This document shows, piece after piece, positions 18,401-28,211 of a stretch of 64,000 nt of DNA. The notes beneath the pieces are model-generated. The model had not been told where the DNA came from, searched no databases, and saw only the letters and a program-made list of their open reading frames with translations. The position numbers and the translations under genes are program-made. The first letter of the stretch is position 1. Each line of letters starts with the position of its first letter. The DNA comes from Clostridia bacterium (GTDB lineage: Bacteria > Bacillota > Clostridia > Christensenellales > Borkfalkiaceae), in assembly GCA_017625565.1 (NCBI GenBank), contig JAGAKN010000014.1:1-64000 (forward strand), read 5' to 3'.

Positions 18401-21400
18401 TTGAAATCGAATTCGATACGCTTGCGCATGAATTAAAGAACAATACGAAATATACCGTGACGGTGACGACGTATCTCGATTACTGCGATAAAGACGAACA
18501 AAGCAACGCGCGGAACGTATTCCAGTTCCCGATGTATATCGACTTTGAAGCGCCTACGGTCACGGACGTTTCCTATCGTGCGGAAACGGATAAGGCGACC
18601 AAGAAAACCAAACTCTTCGCGGACGTAAGCATTTATGATAACCATTACGCGATGGGTATGCAGGTTGGACAAATCGTTATCAATGAAGATCCCGAATCGA
18701 TTAAACAAGGCTATAAGTTTAGCATGAATACGTTCGGGAAATATATGACGCCCGTTTATTCGTCGTATAACTCTACGTCGAAAGTGACGATAGAATTGAC
18801 GGATTACGTTTCGCAATTGAAGAAATCGGCAGGAATCGTATACCACGAAAACGGCACGTACGATATTGTGGAAGGTATGAACAGTTTCATCGTATCTTGC
18901 TACGACTATGCGATGAACTCGGCAACCTACGAAATCAACTTGCCCGACGACGTATTACAAATGTACTTCTCGAAAGACGAAATCCGTTTAAGCCCGAACG
19001 AAACGTTGGATATTTCGACGGTCTTGAACGTATTCCCCAACGAAACTTGGATTGAATCGTTGGAATTCGTTTCGTCGGATAAAGACATTGTAGAAGTCGT
19101 CAACAAAACGATTTTGGCGAAAGAAAGCGGTACGGCGACGATTACGGCGATCGGGTATGACGAAAACGGCGTGAAAAAGACGGATACCGTGACGGTAAAA
19201 GTTCTTGCGGAAGGCGATGACGGCTACGTCGGCGGATATACCGTTCCCGAAATCAATCGATTTATGGTGAAGAGCTATAAAGTCAATAAAGCGTATTACA
19301 GCGTTTCTTCCGAAGAAAGAGAAATCGGGCTGACGGGTGGCGAATACGAATTCGACGGCGAATACAACTTATCGATGTTCCCGTCGGAAAGCGTGACGAT
19401 CAAACCGCTTTTGGAATCCTATTTCCCTGAAGCAACGAATATCACGTATAAAGTCGGCAACAAGAAGATTGCAACGGTTGAAAAAGATCCGGAAAACCCG
19501 CAATACGGTATTATCGTAGCGCAGGAAGAAGGTACGACGATCGTCAATATTAACGTGACGTTCAATGGAAAATCGACGTTGCACTCTGGCAGAGTGACCA
19601 TTACGGTTAAAGATCCGTATACGACGAACGCAATGTACTTGATGTCGTATAAAGGGCTTGGCGGAACGGTCGAAATTCCCGACGATCGGGGTATCACGAC
19701 GATCAGCGCGTATGCATTCTCGAACTACGAATACGTAGATAAGGATTTGAGCGCAGGGGACGTTATTGACGAAGAAGATCCGTACTACATTAAACAAATG
19801 TACATCGGGGAAGATACGATTAAGAAAATCATCATTCCCGAAGGCGTGACGACGATCGAAAAATACGCGTTTGCCAAATTGACGGGGTTGACGGAAGTCG
19901 TACTTCCTTCGACGTTGACGAGAATCGGCGTAGGCGCGTTCCTTGGTTGTACGAACTTAAAAACCATCAATCTCGAACACGTAAAATTCATCAACGCAGA
20001 CGCCTTTAGGGGGTGCGCGTTAGAATCGTTGGATCTCGTAGACGATAAAGACGATCCCAACGACGTAGAAGGTCAACTTGTTGCAATCAGCAACTACGCG
20101 TTCGCGGATTGTAAACTCAGCTATATTAAATTGCCTGCATCGACGCAGTCGATTGCAATCGGTTCGTTCTATAACAACGAATTCTTGACTAGTGCAGATT
20201 TCATCGCTGCGAAAGTCAAGATCGGGCGTGGCGTATTTAGCGAATGTTCGCGATTAGAACGTCTTTACGTCAATGCAGTGGTTATTCCTGCGAGTGCGTT
20301 TGAAAACTGCACGGCACTCGCGGAAGTATCGCTCGGAAAAGACGTAGCGGTTATCGGGGAGTACGCGTTTGCGGGTACTTCGGTCGCGACGTTCGATTTC
20401 CCGAACGGAAACGAAACGTTCACGTTAGAATCGGGCAATACCTTGATTTGCAAAGGCGACGAATTGGTTGTCGCTGCGCCCATGTTGTCGGGTACGGTGA
20501 CGACGACGGCGACGTCGATCGGCGCAGGTGCGTTTGCAGGGAACACCAAGATTTTCCGCGTGATTGCAAACAATGCAACGAAGATTGGCGATTATGCGTT
20601 TTCCGATTGTACGGAATTGAGTAAGGTAGAACTCAACAGCGTGACGGAAATCGGCAATTATGCGTTTGCTGGTACGAAACTCTCGCAAACGCCTGATTTA
20701 AGCAAGGTGACGGAAATCGGCAATTATGCGTTCGTAAGCACGCAACTTGCTCAAGTATCGATTGCAAACGATACGAAGGTTGGTGCGTATGCGTTCGCGT
20801 ATAATACGAAATTGACGACGGTTGCCATTGGCAACGGCGTAGAATTGGGCGAAGGCGTATTCTATTGCCCGTTGGGGAATTATGCGTTTGATCCCACTAG
20901 CGCAGAAAATAAATACGGTATTGAAGAACCGTATTACAGCCATAAGAAATATAAGGTATATAACGAACTCGGCGAAGTAGTCGAATCTTTCGATTACTAC
21001 TATTACAACTATGAACTTGGCGTATACTCCGCGTTGCAATCGTTGACGATTGGCGACGGCGTGACGATTGGCGATTTTGCATTCGCAGGGAACGCAAAAC
21101 TTTCGGCAGTCACGCTTGGTGGTGGTGCGAAGATCGGTATGGGCGCGTTCTTTAACGATGCGGCGCTTACGACGATCGATTTGTCGCAAGCAGAAAGCAT
21201 CGGTTCGCAAGCGTTCAGCGGTTCGAGAGCGCAAGCGTTCCGCTATGAAGACGGTATTCCGATGTTTGCGTTCGAATACAAGTACGCAAACGGCGAACTC
21301 TATATCGTAAATTACGAATACTCGACGCTTGCTCCCGCTTTGGCGAACGTGGATCTCACAAACGTGACGGAAGTTGCGGAAGGCGCGTTCATGAACAACT

Positions 21401-22893
21401 ACGCGTTGACGAACATCACATTCGGTGCGAACGTAAAAGAAATTAAAGGCTCGGCATTCGGCAACTGTTTGTCGTTGACAACGGTCACGCTTCCCGAACA
21501 ACTCGTGAAAGTAGGCGAGTACGCATTCTACGATACGGCTTTAACGAAGGTGGACCTTTCCAACGTAGACGAAATTGGTGCGTATGCGTTCGCATGGACG
21601 AGCGTAGCGGAAGCGAAAGCTAAAGACGGCGCAAAACTTGCAGACGGCGCTTTCTATAACTGCTTTAACTTGGCAAGCGTACAAGGTATGGATGCGGTAA
21701 GCTCGATCGGGGCTTACGCGTTCCAAGGCACGGCACTTACGAAATTGACGTTGACGAAAGTGACGGAGATCGGGGATCTCGCGTTTGCGGAATCGAAAGT
21801 GACCGAAGTCACGTTCGGCGATCAGTTAAAGACGTTGGGAGAAAACCCGTTCTACGCTTGTGAAATTGCGACGTACGGTAAAGAGAAAAACGTAGAATTC
21901 AACGGCGCGGTTGTAGGCGTTGAGAGTATTGAAACGTATGCGATCAGCGATACGGTGCAAGTAATGAACGGCGTATTGTATCAAGCAGTACCCAAGGGCT
22001 TGGAATTAATTTCCTATCCGATGATGAAAGCGGACACCGATTTCGTGATCGAAGAAGGTACGGTACGGATTAGCGCGAGAGCGTTCGCTGGTGCTGTACT
22101 TGAAAACGTCACGTTGCCGTCGACGTTGTTGGCGTTGGGCGATAAGGCGTTCTACGGTTGTGAGAATTTGTCGGTGGTTGTATTCACTAGCTATAATGCT
22201 CCGATTTTAGAAGAAGAGTACGATCTTTCTTACGTACAACCTTCCAACTTGCCGATGCCCACGTATTCGGGCGACGCATACGGGCTTGGCATTACCAAGT
22301 ATCATATGTGGAATACGGGTACGTCGAACAGCATGTATTTCTTCGGCGCGAACTTCGTAGGCAATATCGGGCATATTCCGGCAAATCTTGTCATGGTACG
22401 TCCTGCAAACGGGCAAGGCTATAACACGTTTATCTTGTCGCAATATTTCGGAACGACGGTTAATGGTGTCAACGCGGCTACGGAAGCGACGGTTAAGGTC
22501 ATTGCAATGATCGCGAAATTGCCGGCGGAAATCACGTTAACGCACGAAGCACTTGTCGTTGCGGCGCGTAAAGCGTATGATGAAATCCCGTCTTTGGAAC
22601 AAAAGGCGTTGGTAAGCAACTACAGCAAGCTCGAAGAAGCGGAAACGACGATCGAGTACTTGAAAGGACGCGACAATCCGGGCGACGATCCGATTGTAGA
22701 AGAACCGGAAAAAGAACCGAGTGGTTTTGCGAAGTTTATGAAAGAAAACTGTGTTTCGATCATCATCGCAGGCGTAGCGATTGTAGGTTCGGTTGCATTC
22801 GTAGTGATTACGGGGATTCTCCGTAAGAAAAAATGCTTAGCGTTAGATCAACAAACGACAAACGAAAACAATAACGAAAATGAAGAAGCGTAA
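15457..22893 (+). CDS. giant cell-surface subtilase (S8) with PA insert, Big2, LRR_5 repeats and membrane anchor
   Basis: 2478 residues. The start at 15457 is chosen over the in-frame TTG at 15439 because AAAAGG lies upstream and a clean signal peptide follows. Domains in order: an I9-like propeptide (about 50-190); S8 protease with Asp215 (VLDSGLD), His289 (HGTHVSG) and Ser616 (SGTSMAAP); a protease-associated domain inserted at about 430-560; lactocepin/C5a-peptidase-like beta domains; a Big2-type domain (about 1170-1245); a long LRR_5/BspA array (about 1395-2235); a small helical FIVAR-like segment; a membrane helix (about 2431-2455); and a short tail. The full catalytic triad predicts an active extracellular protease. 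The neighbouring peptide importer suggests it feeds peptide uptake. Confidence 0.9.
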   Translation: MKKVRKIAIKSLAFCMATSLLSGVCVSSFADKDDEFLSASASSAIRKTDAPIDMRTQDYFDSSVVYKLPDTVSETQELSVIVNMHTDALLDVYATMDTSKTASEYVNSAQAKKRASAIDSQRNALIKKLKASGVKYTLGEEYDTVLSGFEITIKAKDFQAVGELFRGDATLIIGETYLPADSQVITNDVDVYETGIFDTSNAEYQGDGVVVAVLDSGLDYTHSAFSVNNFTTTTEAFTLSNVSAKVSQTSAAKFTAGLKGEDVYLNKKIPFAYDYADKDTDVLPTNSEHGTHVSGIIAGKDDRITGVAPNAQLAFMKVFSDLSDGAKSSWLIAALEDCVTLGVDVVNMSLGAGCGFAREEDNKYINEVYDNIRNAGISLVVSAGNANNSAVGSEKNGNLGLTSNPDTGTVGSPSTYAASMSVASVDGVKTPYLVHNGEIIYFREATNSAAETKDFVDEILKTKGDNVQSFDFEYVAIPGIGRSADYPEEASFYAGKIVLVKRGETTFEDKVHIALKEKGAAGIIIYNNVSGDISMSVGHDVGAVCSISQDEGEKLAAAGSGIISINRSQVAGPFMSDFSSWGPTSDLQIKPEITAHGGEILSAVPGQDYDVQSGTSMAAPNQAGATALIRQYVKYSGVFGTDLTTNEITSIVNQLMMSTTDIVRNKNGLPYAVRKQGSGLVNILKATTAEAYLTTFNKDGSTMDKTKLELGDDKDKTGVYDMKFAIHNISGSAVAYEVSSVILTEGVSETYTSHSEQTVTQDGYLLSGTTTTVTAVDGGSYNGNTVTVGTGGTATVSVRIVLSDADKAYMNKSFANGMYVEGFIKLTSDSLVNLNVPMLAFYGDWTQAPIFDEEYYDTNKDELNKGLDVGDKLMADSYATRAIGGLYTDYIATLGSYYFEQDPSATPIAADKEHIAISNQKNGMNSSINALRYVWAGLLRNAKEANITIVEDSTGKKIFDVTDYNIRKSYSNGGNTIYSSSIEIEFDTLAHELKNNTKYTVTVTTYLDYCDKDEQSNARNVFQFPMYIDFEAPTVTDVSYRAETDKATKKTKLFADVSIYDNHYAMGMQVGQIVINEDPESIKQGYKFSMNTFGKYMTPVYSSYNSTSKVTIELTDYVSQLKKSAGIVYHENGTYDIVEGMNSFIVSCYDYAMNSATYEINLPDDVLQMYFSKDEIRLSPNETLDISTVLNVFPNETWIESLEFVSSDKDIVEVVNKTILAKESGTATITAIGYDENGVKKTDTVTVKVLAEGDDGYVGGYTVPEINRFMVKSYKVNKAYYSVSSEEREIGLTGGEYEFDGEYNLSMFPSESVTIKPLLESYFPEATNITYKVGNKKIATVEKDPENPQYGIIVAQEEGTTIVNINVTFNGKSTLHSGRVTITVKDPYTTNAMYLMSYKGLGGTVEIPDDRGITTISAYAFSNYEYVDKDLSAGDVIDEEDPYYIKQMYIGEDTIKKIIIPEGVTTIEKYAFAKLTGLTEVVLPSTLTRIGVGAFLGCTNLKTINLEHVKFINADAFRGCALESLDLVDDKDDPNDVEGQLVAISNYAFADCKLSYIKLPASTQSIAIGSFYNNEFLTSADFIAAKVKIGRGVFSECSRLERLYVNAVVIPASAFENCTALAEVSLGKDVAVIGEYAFAGTSVATFDFPNGNETFTLESGNTLICKGDELVVAAPMLSGTVTTTATSIGAGAFAGNTKIFRVIANNATKIGDYAFSDCTELSKVELNSVTEIGNYAFAGTKLSQTPDLSKVTEIGNYAFVSTQLAQVSIANDTKVGAYAFAYNTKLTTVAIGNGVELGEGVFYCPLGNYAFDPTSAENKYGIEEPYYSHKKYKVYNELGEVVESFDYYYYNYELGVYSALQSLTIGDGVTIGDFAFAGNAKLSAVTLGGGAKIGMGAFFNDAALTTIDLSQAESIGSQAFSGSRAQAFRYEDGIPMFAFEYKYANGELYIVNYEYSTLAPALANVDLTNVTEVAEGAFMNNYALTNITFGANVKEIKGSAFGNCLSLTTVTLPEQLVKVGEYAFYDTALTKVDLSNVDEIGAYAFAWTSVAEAKAKDGAKLADGAFYNCFNLASVQGMDAVSSIGAYAFQGTALTKLTLTKVTEIGDLAFAESKVTEVTFGDQLKTLGENPFYACEIATYGKEKNVEFNGAVVGVESIETYAISDTVQVMNGVLYQAVPKGLELISYPMMKADTDFVIEEGTVRISARAFAGAVLENVTLPSTLLALGDKAFYGCENLSVVVFTSYNAPILEEEYDLSYVQPSNLPMPTYSGDAYGLGITKYHMWNTGTSNSMYFFGANFVGNIGHIPANLVMVRPANGQGYNTFILSQYFGTTVNGVNAATEATVKVIAMIAKLPAEITLTHEALVVAARKAYDEIPSLEQKALVSNYSKLEEAETTIEYLKGRDNPGDDPIVEEPEKEPSGFAKFMKENCVSIIIAGVAIVGSVAFVVITGILRKKKCLALDQQTTNENNNENEEA

Positions 22894-22915
22894 TGCTTAC
22901 TATCGTAGGGATGTT

Positions 22916-24484
22916 ATGAAAAAGAAAACGAAAATATTGTTGGGGCTTGGTTGCGCGTCATTGATGGCATTGGGCTTGGGCGCTTGCGCAAAAGCGACGC
23001 CGATTGAAGACTACCAAGACGAAGGCTACAAAATCACGGTAAGATACGATGCAAACGGCGGCTCGTTTATGAGCCGTCCGGGCATCACGATCGTGGACAT
23101 GTTCAATCCGTCGGATTATCAAGCGGATGGAAACGGAATCGTTCAAATTCCATTATTAGAACCGACTGATAGCAGTCGTCCGACGAGTGGGGCGGAAAAG
23201 ATCGCGTTGACGAAACCCGATCACTTCTTTGCGGGCTGGTATGCAACGCGTACCGTAAAAACCAAAGACGGATCGCCTGAAGAACTTGGCGGTGTGCCTG
23301 TTGACGAAAACGGAAAAGAATTGGTGCGCGTTGAAAAGAACGAAAACGTTTCTTACGTTTACGCAGACGATACGACGAAAGAAGCTGTTCCTGCTTATAC
23401 CTATTCCGATTATTGGGATTTCGAAAACGACCGTATCGAATATGCGCTCGCGGATACCCAAATCAAAGAAATGACGTTATACGCAGGCTGGCTCCCGTAC
23501 TACGAATTCGAGTATTATTATCAAGAAGACGGCGTTTGGACGGAATTTGCGACGACGAATTTCGACTATAAGACGACGAATGCGGAAGGTTCGAAAACGC
23601 ACGATAAGGATACCATTTGGATTCCGACGTGGGAAAACGGCGCGATGAAACATACGCATGATTACGAGAATACCGAAACGTACGAATTCCCGAAAATGGA
23701 AGGATTCACGTTTAGTAAGGCGTTTACCGATCCGGAATGCACCAACCAAATCACGGGTGAATTTATTCATCAGGGCGGGTTGGAGTTGGAAACGTGCGTA
23801 GCCGTGAATCCCATACAAAAGATTTACGTACAGTTTGAAAAGGGCGAACGCTATCGCATTGAAACGGCAAAACAACTCAAAGATAACGCAAACTTGAAAG
23901 GGATCTACGAAATTTTGGCAGACCTTGATTTTAGCGGAGAAGACGCAGGTTGGCCGACGTCCTTCCCCACGGGGAAATTCGAAGGGCAAATGTACAGTTC
24001 CGCCGGAAACAAGTTTACGCTCTCTAATATTTCGGCGAAATTTATGGCGGAAACAACTTCGGGCGGTATGTTTGGTTCGATCGGCGAAAATGCAGTCGTG
24101 AAAGATCTCGTCTTTGAAAACGTGACGACGGATATCGCGTATGCAAACGGTAGATTGACCGACTTCACGTTCGGCGCATTCGCGGGCTCGATTGCGGAAA
24201 CGGCAAACGTTTCCAACGTTGCATTTAGCGGTACGCTGAAAATCGGTACGATTAAATTAGACAGGACTTATACAATCAATCTTTTGGCTACGGGGAACGT
24301 AGCAGGCATTCAAGCGAAAGAGTTGCATTTACAGGTTTACGGTAAGAAACTCATCAACGATTACAGTTATACCGTGAATTTTGCAGATCCCGCGGAAGCC
24401 GTAAAGATTGACGCTAATTTGAACGTGACGTTGCTGTTCGTGACTACGTACAGAACGACGCAAGAAATATATAACATTCAATAA
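22916..24484 (+). CDS. lipoprotein with InlB-like repeat and GLUG-like motif
   Basis: 522 residues. An in-frame ATG at 22880 overlaps the protease gene, but the start at 22916 has AGGG upstream and opens a good lipoprotein signal (lipobox LGAC). An InlB-type unit spans about residues 35-195, starting at ITVRYDANGG and closing with MTLYAGW. The C-terminal half contains a beta-helical GLUG-like stretch (GGMFGSIGENAVVKDLVFEN and a second, weaker unit). No enzyme motif was found. It sits between the subtilase and the peptide-binding protein in the same direction, so it is likely part of the same surface locus. Confidence 0.75.
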   Translation: MKKKTKILLGLGCASLMALGLGACAKATPIEDYQDEGYKITVRYDANGGSFMSRPGITIVDMFNPSDYQADGNGIVQIPLLEPTDSSRPTSGAEKIALTKPDHFFAGWYATRTVKTKDGSPEELGGVPVDENGKELVRVEKNENVSYVYADDTTKEAVPAYTYSDYWDFENDRIEYALADTQIKEMTLYAGWLPYYEFEYYYQEDGVWTEFATTNFDYKTTNAEGSKTHDKDTIWIPTWENGAMKHTHDYENTETYEFPKMEGFTFSKAFTDPECTNQITGEFIHQGGLELETCVAVNPIQKIYVQFEKGERYRIETAKQLKDNANLKGIYEILADLDFSGEDAGWPTSFPTGKFEGQMYSSAGNKFTLSNISAKFMAETTSGGMFGSIGENAVVKDLVFENVTTDIAYANGRLTDFTFGAFAGSIAETANVSNVAFSGTLKIGTIKLDRTYTINLLATGNVAGIQAKELHLQVYGKKLINDYSYTVNFADPAEAVKIDANLNVTLLFVTTYRTTQEIYNIQ

Positions 24485-24509
24485 AGGAAACAAACGGAGG
24501 TAGAATAAA

Positions 24510-27176
24510 ATGAAAAAGAAAAATGTAATTCGTTTTGTAAGCTTGGCGCTTGGAAGCGTCATCGGTTTCACGACGTTTTCGGCTTTCGCAGGTTGCTCCA
24601 AGAAAGGTGGCAAGAAAGACAGTATCGTTTTGATGACCGAAGAATTGAGCGGTTTGTTTAACCCCTTCTACGCAACGTCCGGTACGGACATGGACGTCGT
24701 TGGGATGACGCAAATCGGGATGCTGTCCACGGACGAAAACGGGAATTCCGTTGCAGGCGACAACGAAGCAACAGTAGTAAAGGCGTTTGAAAAACCTGTT
24801 TACAACGAAGCAAAGGACGAATCGGTGTATACGTTCGTATTGAAGAACAACTTGAAGTTCTCCGACGGGAAACCCTTGACGATGAACGACGTTATGTTCA
24901 ATATGTACGAATATCTCGATCCCGTATATACGGGTTCTTCGACGATGTACTCCATCGACATTAAGGGTTTGACGAATTATCGTACGCAAACCAACTATTC
25001 CGACGGTGGTACGGATGCAGATGACAGCATTTCGTCGAACGCAGCGGCTTATGCGTATATGCGTGTGTTGGAACTTGTCAATTTGTTTGAAACGGAAGGG
25101 AAAGCAGAAGGTACGCAATCTTCCTATAAAATGACGAAAGAACAAATGCTTACGGCAATCGACAACTACGATGGTATTACCACGGGGTATATGGACGCCG
25201 TAGCTACGGTGAACGAACAAGCAACCATGACGTTGGAAGATTATCAAGCGCAATTGGAAGAAGACTATCTCTTTGCGTTGGATACGTTCAAGAAAGAATT
25301 GGAAGCAGACTTCAAAGCGGCGAAAGAATCCTACGATTTAACAACTGCGCCCTATAAAGCACATGCAGATAAGTTGGAAAACGACATCTTCAAATTCTTC
25401 TTGTACGAAGGATATATTAAGCCCAAGTATAGAGATGACAAGGGTAAAGAAGATAAGACGGTTATCGAATCGTTTGACAATGAAAGCATCGTAAATACGT
25501 ATACGACGCAAGAAGCGGCGATTGAAAGAGTATTTACCGATAAGATCGAAAATCAATTGAACGACGTATTGACCTATTGGGGTACGGCGGGTACGCTTTT
25601 GACGAAATACACGGCAGATGCGACGACGGTATTGTTGTACAACCAAATGGGCGAAAGCACGTCCTTGTTGTATCCGTATATCTCGGGGATCGTTTCGCTC
25701 GGTCACTTGACGGAGAAAAAATCGCAAGAAATCGGTGTGGATATCGTAGACGAAGTGACGGTTGACGGCACGAAATACAAAGTTGCGCGTGAACACAATC
25801 CCGACGGTACGCCGAAGAATGCAAACGAATACGACGTATTGCAAATTACTATCAACGGTAAAGACCCGAAAGCGATCTACAATTTCAGCTTTACGGTAGC
25901 ACCCGCGCATTACTATGGCTCGAAAACGGGCGACGGTAGCGACGTAGTAATTGATATTGCGAACAATAAATTCGGCGTAGAATTCGCAAGCAGTGAATTC
26001 CAAAGCAAAGTTATTCAATCGCAAAAACACGTTGAAGTACCCGTAGGCGCAGGTCCTTTCCAAGCAACCAACTCCAGCAACGGCGACAATCCTTCCGGTT
26101 CGGAATTCTGGAAGAGCAATATCGTATACTTCAAGAAGAACACAAACTTTATGTTCCCTGTAAAAGCGGAAAAATTGCGTTTCCAAGTCGTAAGCCCCTC
26201 CAACGCAATCGATAAGTTGGTAGACGGCGAAGTAGACTACGTGACTCCGCAATTCACGGAAAGCAACGCAGAACGTTTGACGAGCTTAAAGAAGAAGGGC
26301 TACGAAACGTTGAAGGGTTGGCAACTCGGCTATGGTTATATCGGTATCAACGCAGGGAAAGTACCCAACATCAACGTACGTAAAGCGATTATGTCTGCAA
26401 TGCAAACGTCGCTTGCGCTTGACTACTACCAAGAAGGTACGTGTAAGAATATCGATTGGCCTATGTCTATGGAAAGTTGGGCATATCCGTACGGCGACGA
26501 CGGCGTGACGTCCGCTCCTAACTACAAAGATTATATGACGTGGACTTCTGTAGAAGCAGCGAAGACCAAGATTAAGAAATATACGAACGCTGCGAAAGAC
26601 GAAGGCGTGACGGATTTCGATATTAAGTTCACGATCGCAGGTGCGTCTATCACCGAACACCCTACGTATACCGTATTTAAGCAAGCAGCAGAATTGTTGA
26701 ACGGTATGGATATGGGTTGGAAGATTGAAGTAAAAGCAGACTCCCAAGCGTTGACGAAACTTTCGACGGGTTCGCTTGAAGTATGGGCGGCTGCATGGGG
26801 TTCGACGATCGATCCCGATATGTATCAAGTTTACCACAAAGATTCCACGGCAACGTCCGTATACGCTTGGGGTTATAGAGAAATCAAAAACTCTGGCGAA
26901 AACGGTACGTATTACAGAGAATACGGAATTATCGACGACCTTAGCGACCTGATCGATGAAGCTCGTTCGATCGTAGAACAACCGCAAAGAAAAGCGCTTT
27001 ATAAACAAGCGATGAACTTGGTGTTGGATCTCGCGGTAGAAATGCCTGTATATCAACGTATGACGCTTTACGCTTACAATAGCAAGACGATTAAAGGGTT
27101 GACGACGACGCCTACGGGAGAAGTTAACTCCTACACGTCGCCTCTTGAAAAAATTTGGGAGCTTGAATTGGCGTAA
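24510..27176 (+). CDS. oligopeptide ABC transporter substrate-binding lipoprotein (family 5) with large insertion
   Basis: 888 residues, against about 540-600 in ordinary OppA proteins. The lipobox is FAGC. The family 5 core is clear: an N-terminal segment with FSDGKPLTMNDVMF (about 113-126), and C-terminal segments such as WAAAWGSTIDPDMYQVY and the ending VEMPVYQRM. Between residues about 165 and 410 there is extra sequence, largely helical and charged, with no counterpart in standard family members. The ribosome site is GGAGG. It is followed by permease and ATPase genes, so it should capture peptides outside the membrane for import. The substrate cannot be stated from sequence. Confidence 0.9.
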   Translation: MKKKNVIRFVSLALGSVIGFTTFSAFAGCSKKGGKKDSIVLMTEELSGLFNPFYATSGTDMDVVGMTQIGMLSTDENGNSVAGDNEATVVKAFEKPVYNEAKDESVYTFVLKNNLKFSDGKPLTMNDVMFNMYEYLDPVYTGSSTMYSIDIKGLTNYRTQTNYSDGGTDADDSISSNAAAYAYMRVLELVNLFETEGKAEGTQSSYKMTKEQMLTAIDNYDGITTGYMDAVATVNEQATMTLEDYQAQLEEDYLFALDTFKKELEADFKAAKESYDLTTAPYKAHADKLENDIFKFFLYEGYIKPKYRDDKGKEDKTVIESFDNESIVNTYTTQEAAIERVFTDKIENQLNDVLTYWGTAGTLLTKYTADATTVLLYNQMGESTSLLYPYISGIVSLGHLTEKKSQEIGVDIVDEVTVDGTKYKVAREHNPDGTPKNANEYDVLQITINGKDPKAIYNFSFTVAPAHYYGSKTGDGSDVVIDIANNKFGVEFASSEFQSKVIQSQKHVEVPVGAGPFQATNSSNGDNPSGSEFWKSNIVYFKKNTNFMFPVKAEKLRFQVVSPSNAIDKLVDGEVDYVTPQFTESNAERLTSLKKKGYETLKGWQLGYGYIGINAGKVPNINVRKAIMSAMQTSLALDYYQEGTCKNIDWPMSMESWAYPYGDDGVTSAPNYKDYMTWTSVEAAKTKIKKYTNAAKDEGVTDFDIKFTIAGASITEHPTYTVFKQAAELLNGMDMGWKIEVKADSQALTKLSTGSLEVWAAAWGSTIDPDMYQVYHKDSTATSVYAWGYREIKNSGENGTYYREYGIIDDLSDLIDEARSIVEQPQRKALYKQAMNLVLDLAVEMPVYQRMTLYAYNSKTIKGLTTTPTGEVNSYTSPLEKIWELELA

Positions 27177-27212
27177 ACATCCGTTTAAAAATTATCTACT
27201 TTTGGAGTAAAA

Positions 27213-28199
27213 ATGTTTAAGTATATTTTGAAAAGATTGGGAATATCCTTTTTGATATTGCTTGGTGTTTCCTTTCTTCTGTACACATTACTTCGTTGTA
27301 TGCCGACCGACTTTGTTGAGGCCAAGATTTTGGCCCTCAACACGTCGGGCGCGACGGTTTCCGACGAATTCATTCAACAAATGTATAAAACCTACGGGTT
27401 GGACGGCAATATCGTTGAAGGCTATTTCTCGTGGTTGAAAAACTTCTGTCAATTAGATTTTGGCAAGAGCTTTATCAGTCAACGTGAAGTTGCGTCGGAA
27501 ATCTTTAACGGGGACAGAATTGGTACGTCCTTTATGGTTGCGGCGATTGCAACGATCTTCGAATTTTTAATTGCGATTCCGCTTGGGATCACCGCGGCGA
27601 CGCATCAATATTCCTTCCGCGATTATTTGGTGACCGTACTCGTTATGATCGGTATTTCGTTGCCGTCCTTCTTCTTCGGACAAATGTTGAAAGATATTTT
27701 CGCGAACAAGTTGGGTTGGTTGCCTGTATCGGGTATGACGGACGCTACGCGCGATTATACGGGATTTGCGGCGCTTGTCGATTACTTAAGACATATGTGC
27801 TTGCCGATTTTAACCGTCGTTATCTTGTCCATCGGTGGACGTATGAGAATGACGAGAACGAATATGCTCGAAGTTATGAACTCGGATTATATCCGTACGG
27901 CACGTGCAAAAGGTTTGTCGGAAGGCAAGGTTATCTATAAGCATGCGTTCCGTAATACGCTTATTCCCGTAGTCACGGGGTTGGCGGGGTTGATTCCGTC
28001 GTTGTTCTCGGGCGCGATGATTACCGAACAGGTCTTCGACTTGACGGGGATCGGTAGCTATTCGTTGAATGCAATGACGCAAGGGGATATTCCCGTTATC
28101 ATGACGTATAATATGTTCTTGGCGTTCTTGTCGGTTATGGGCGTATTGCTCGCCGATTTGATGTATGCGGTCGTTGACCCGCGCGTCAAGCTGGCGTAA
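27213..28199 (+). CDS. oppB: oligopeptide ABC transporter permease, OppB type
   Basis: 328 residues. The N-terminal helix (about 9-29) and following hydrophobic segments match the BPD_transp_1 family, and the EAA-like loop is visible as YIRTARAKGLSEGKVIYKHA (about 226-245). It ends with the usual C-terminal stretch containing YAVVDPRVKLA. With the adjacent OppC homologue it would form the membrane channel. A TGGAG ribosome site lies upstream; the next gene starts 12 bases after its stop. Substrate assignment rests on family and neighbours. Confidence 0.93.
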   Translation: MFKYILKRLGISFLILLGVSFLLYTLLRCMPTDFVEAKILALNTSGATVSDEFIQQMYKTYGLDGNIVEGYFSWLKNFCQLDFGKSFISQREVASEIFNGDRIGTSFMVAAIATIFEFLIAIPLGITAATHQYSFRDYLVTVLVMIGISLPSFFFGQMLKDIFANKLGWLPVSGMTDATRDYTGFAALVDYLRHMCLPILTVVILSIGGRMRMTRTNMLEVMNSDYIRTARAKGLSEGKVIYKHAFRNTLIPVVTGLAGLIPSLFSGAMITEQVFDLTGIGSYSLNAMTQGDIPVIMTYNMFLAFLSVMGVLLADLMYAVVDPRVKLA

Positions 28200-28211
28200 A
28201 GGAGAAGAGAG

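Noticed and set aside
7900-22200. DNA-level tandem repeats or a CRISPR array in the LRR genes
   Set aside because: The repeats are protein-level BspA units with diverged codons; there are no identical direct repeats with unique spacers.
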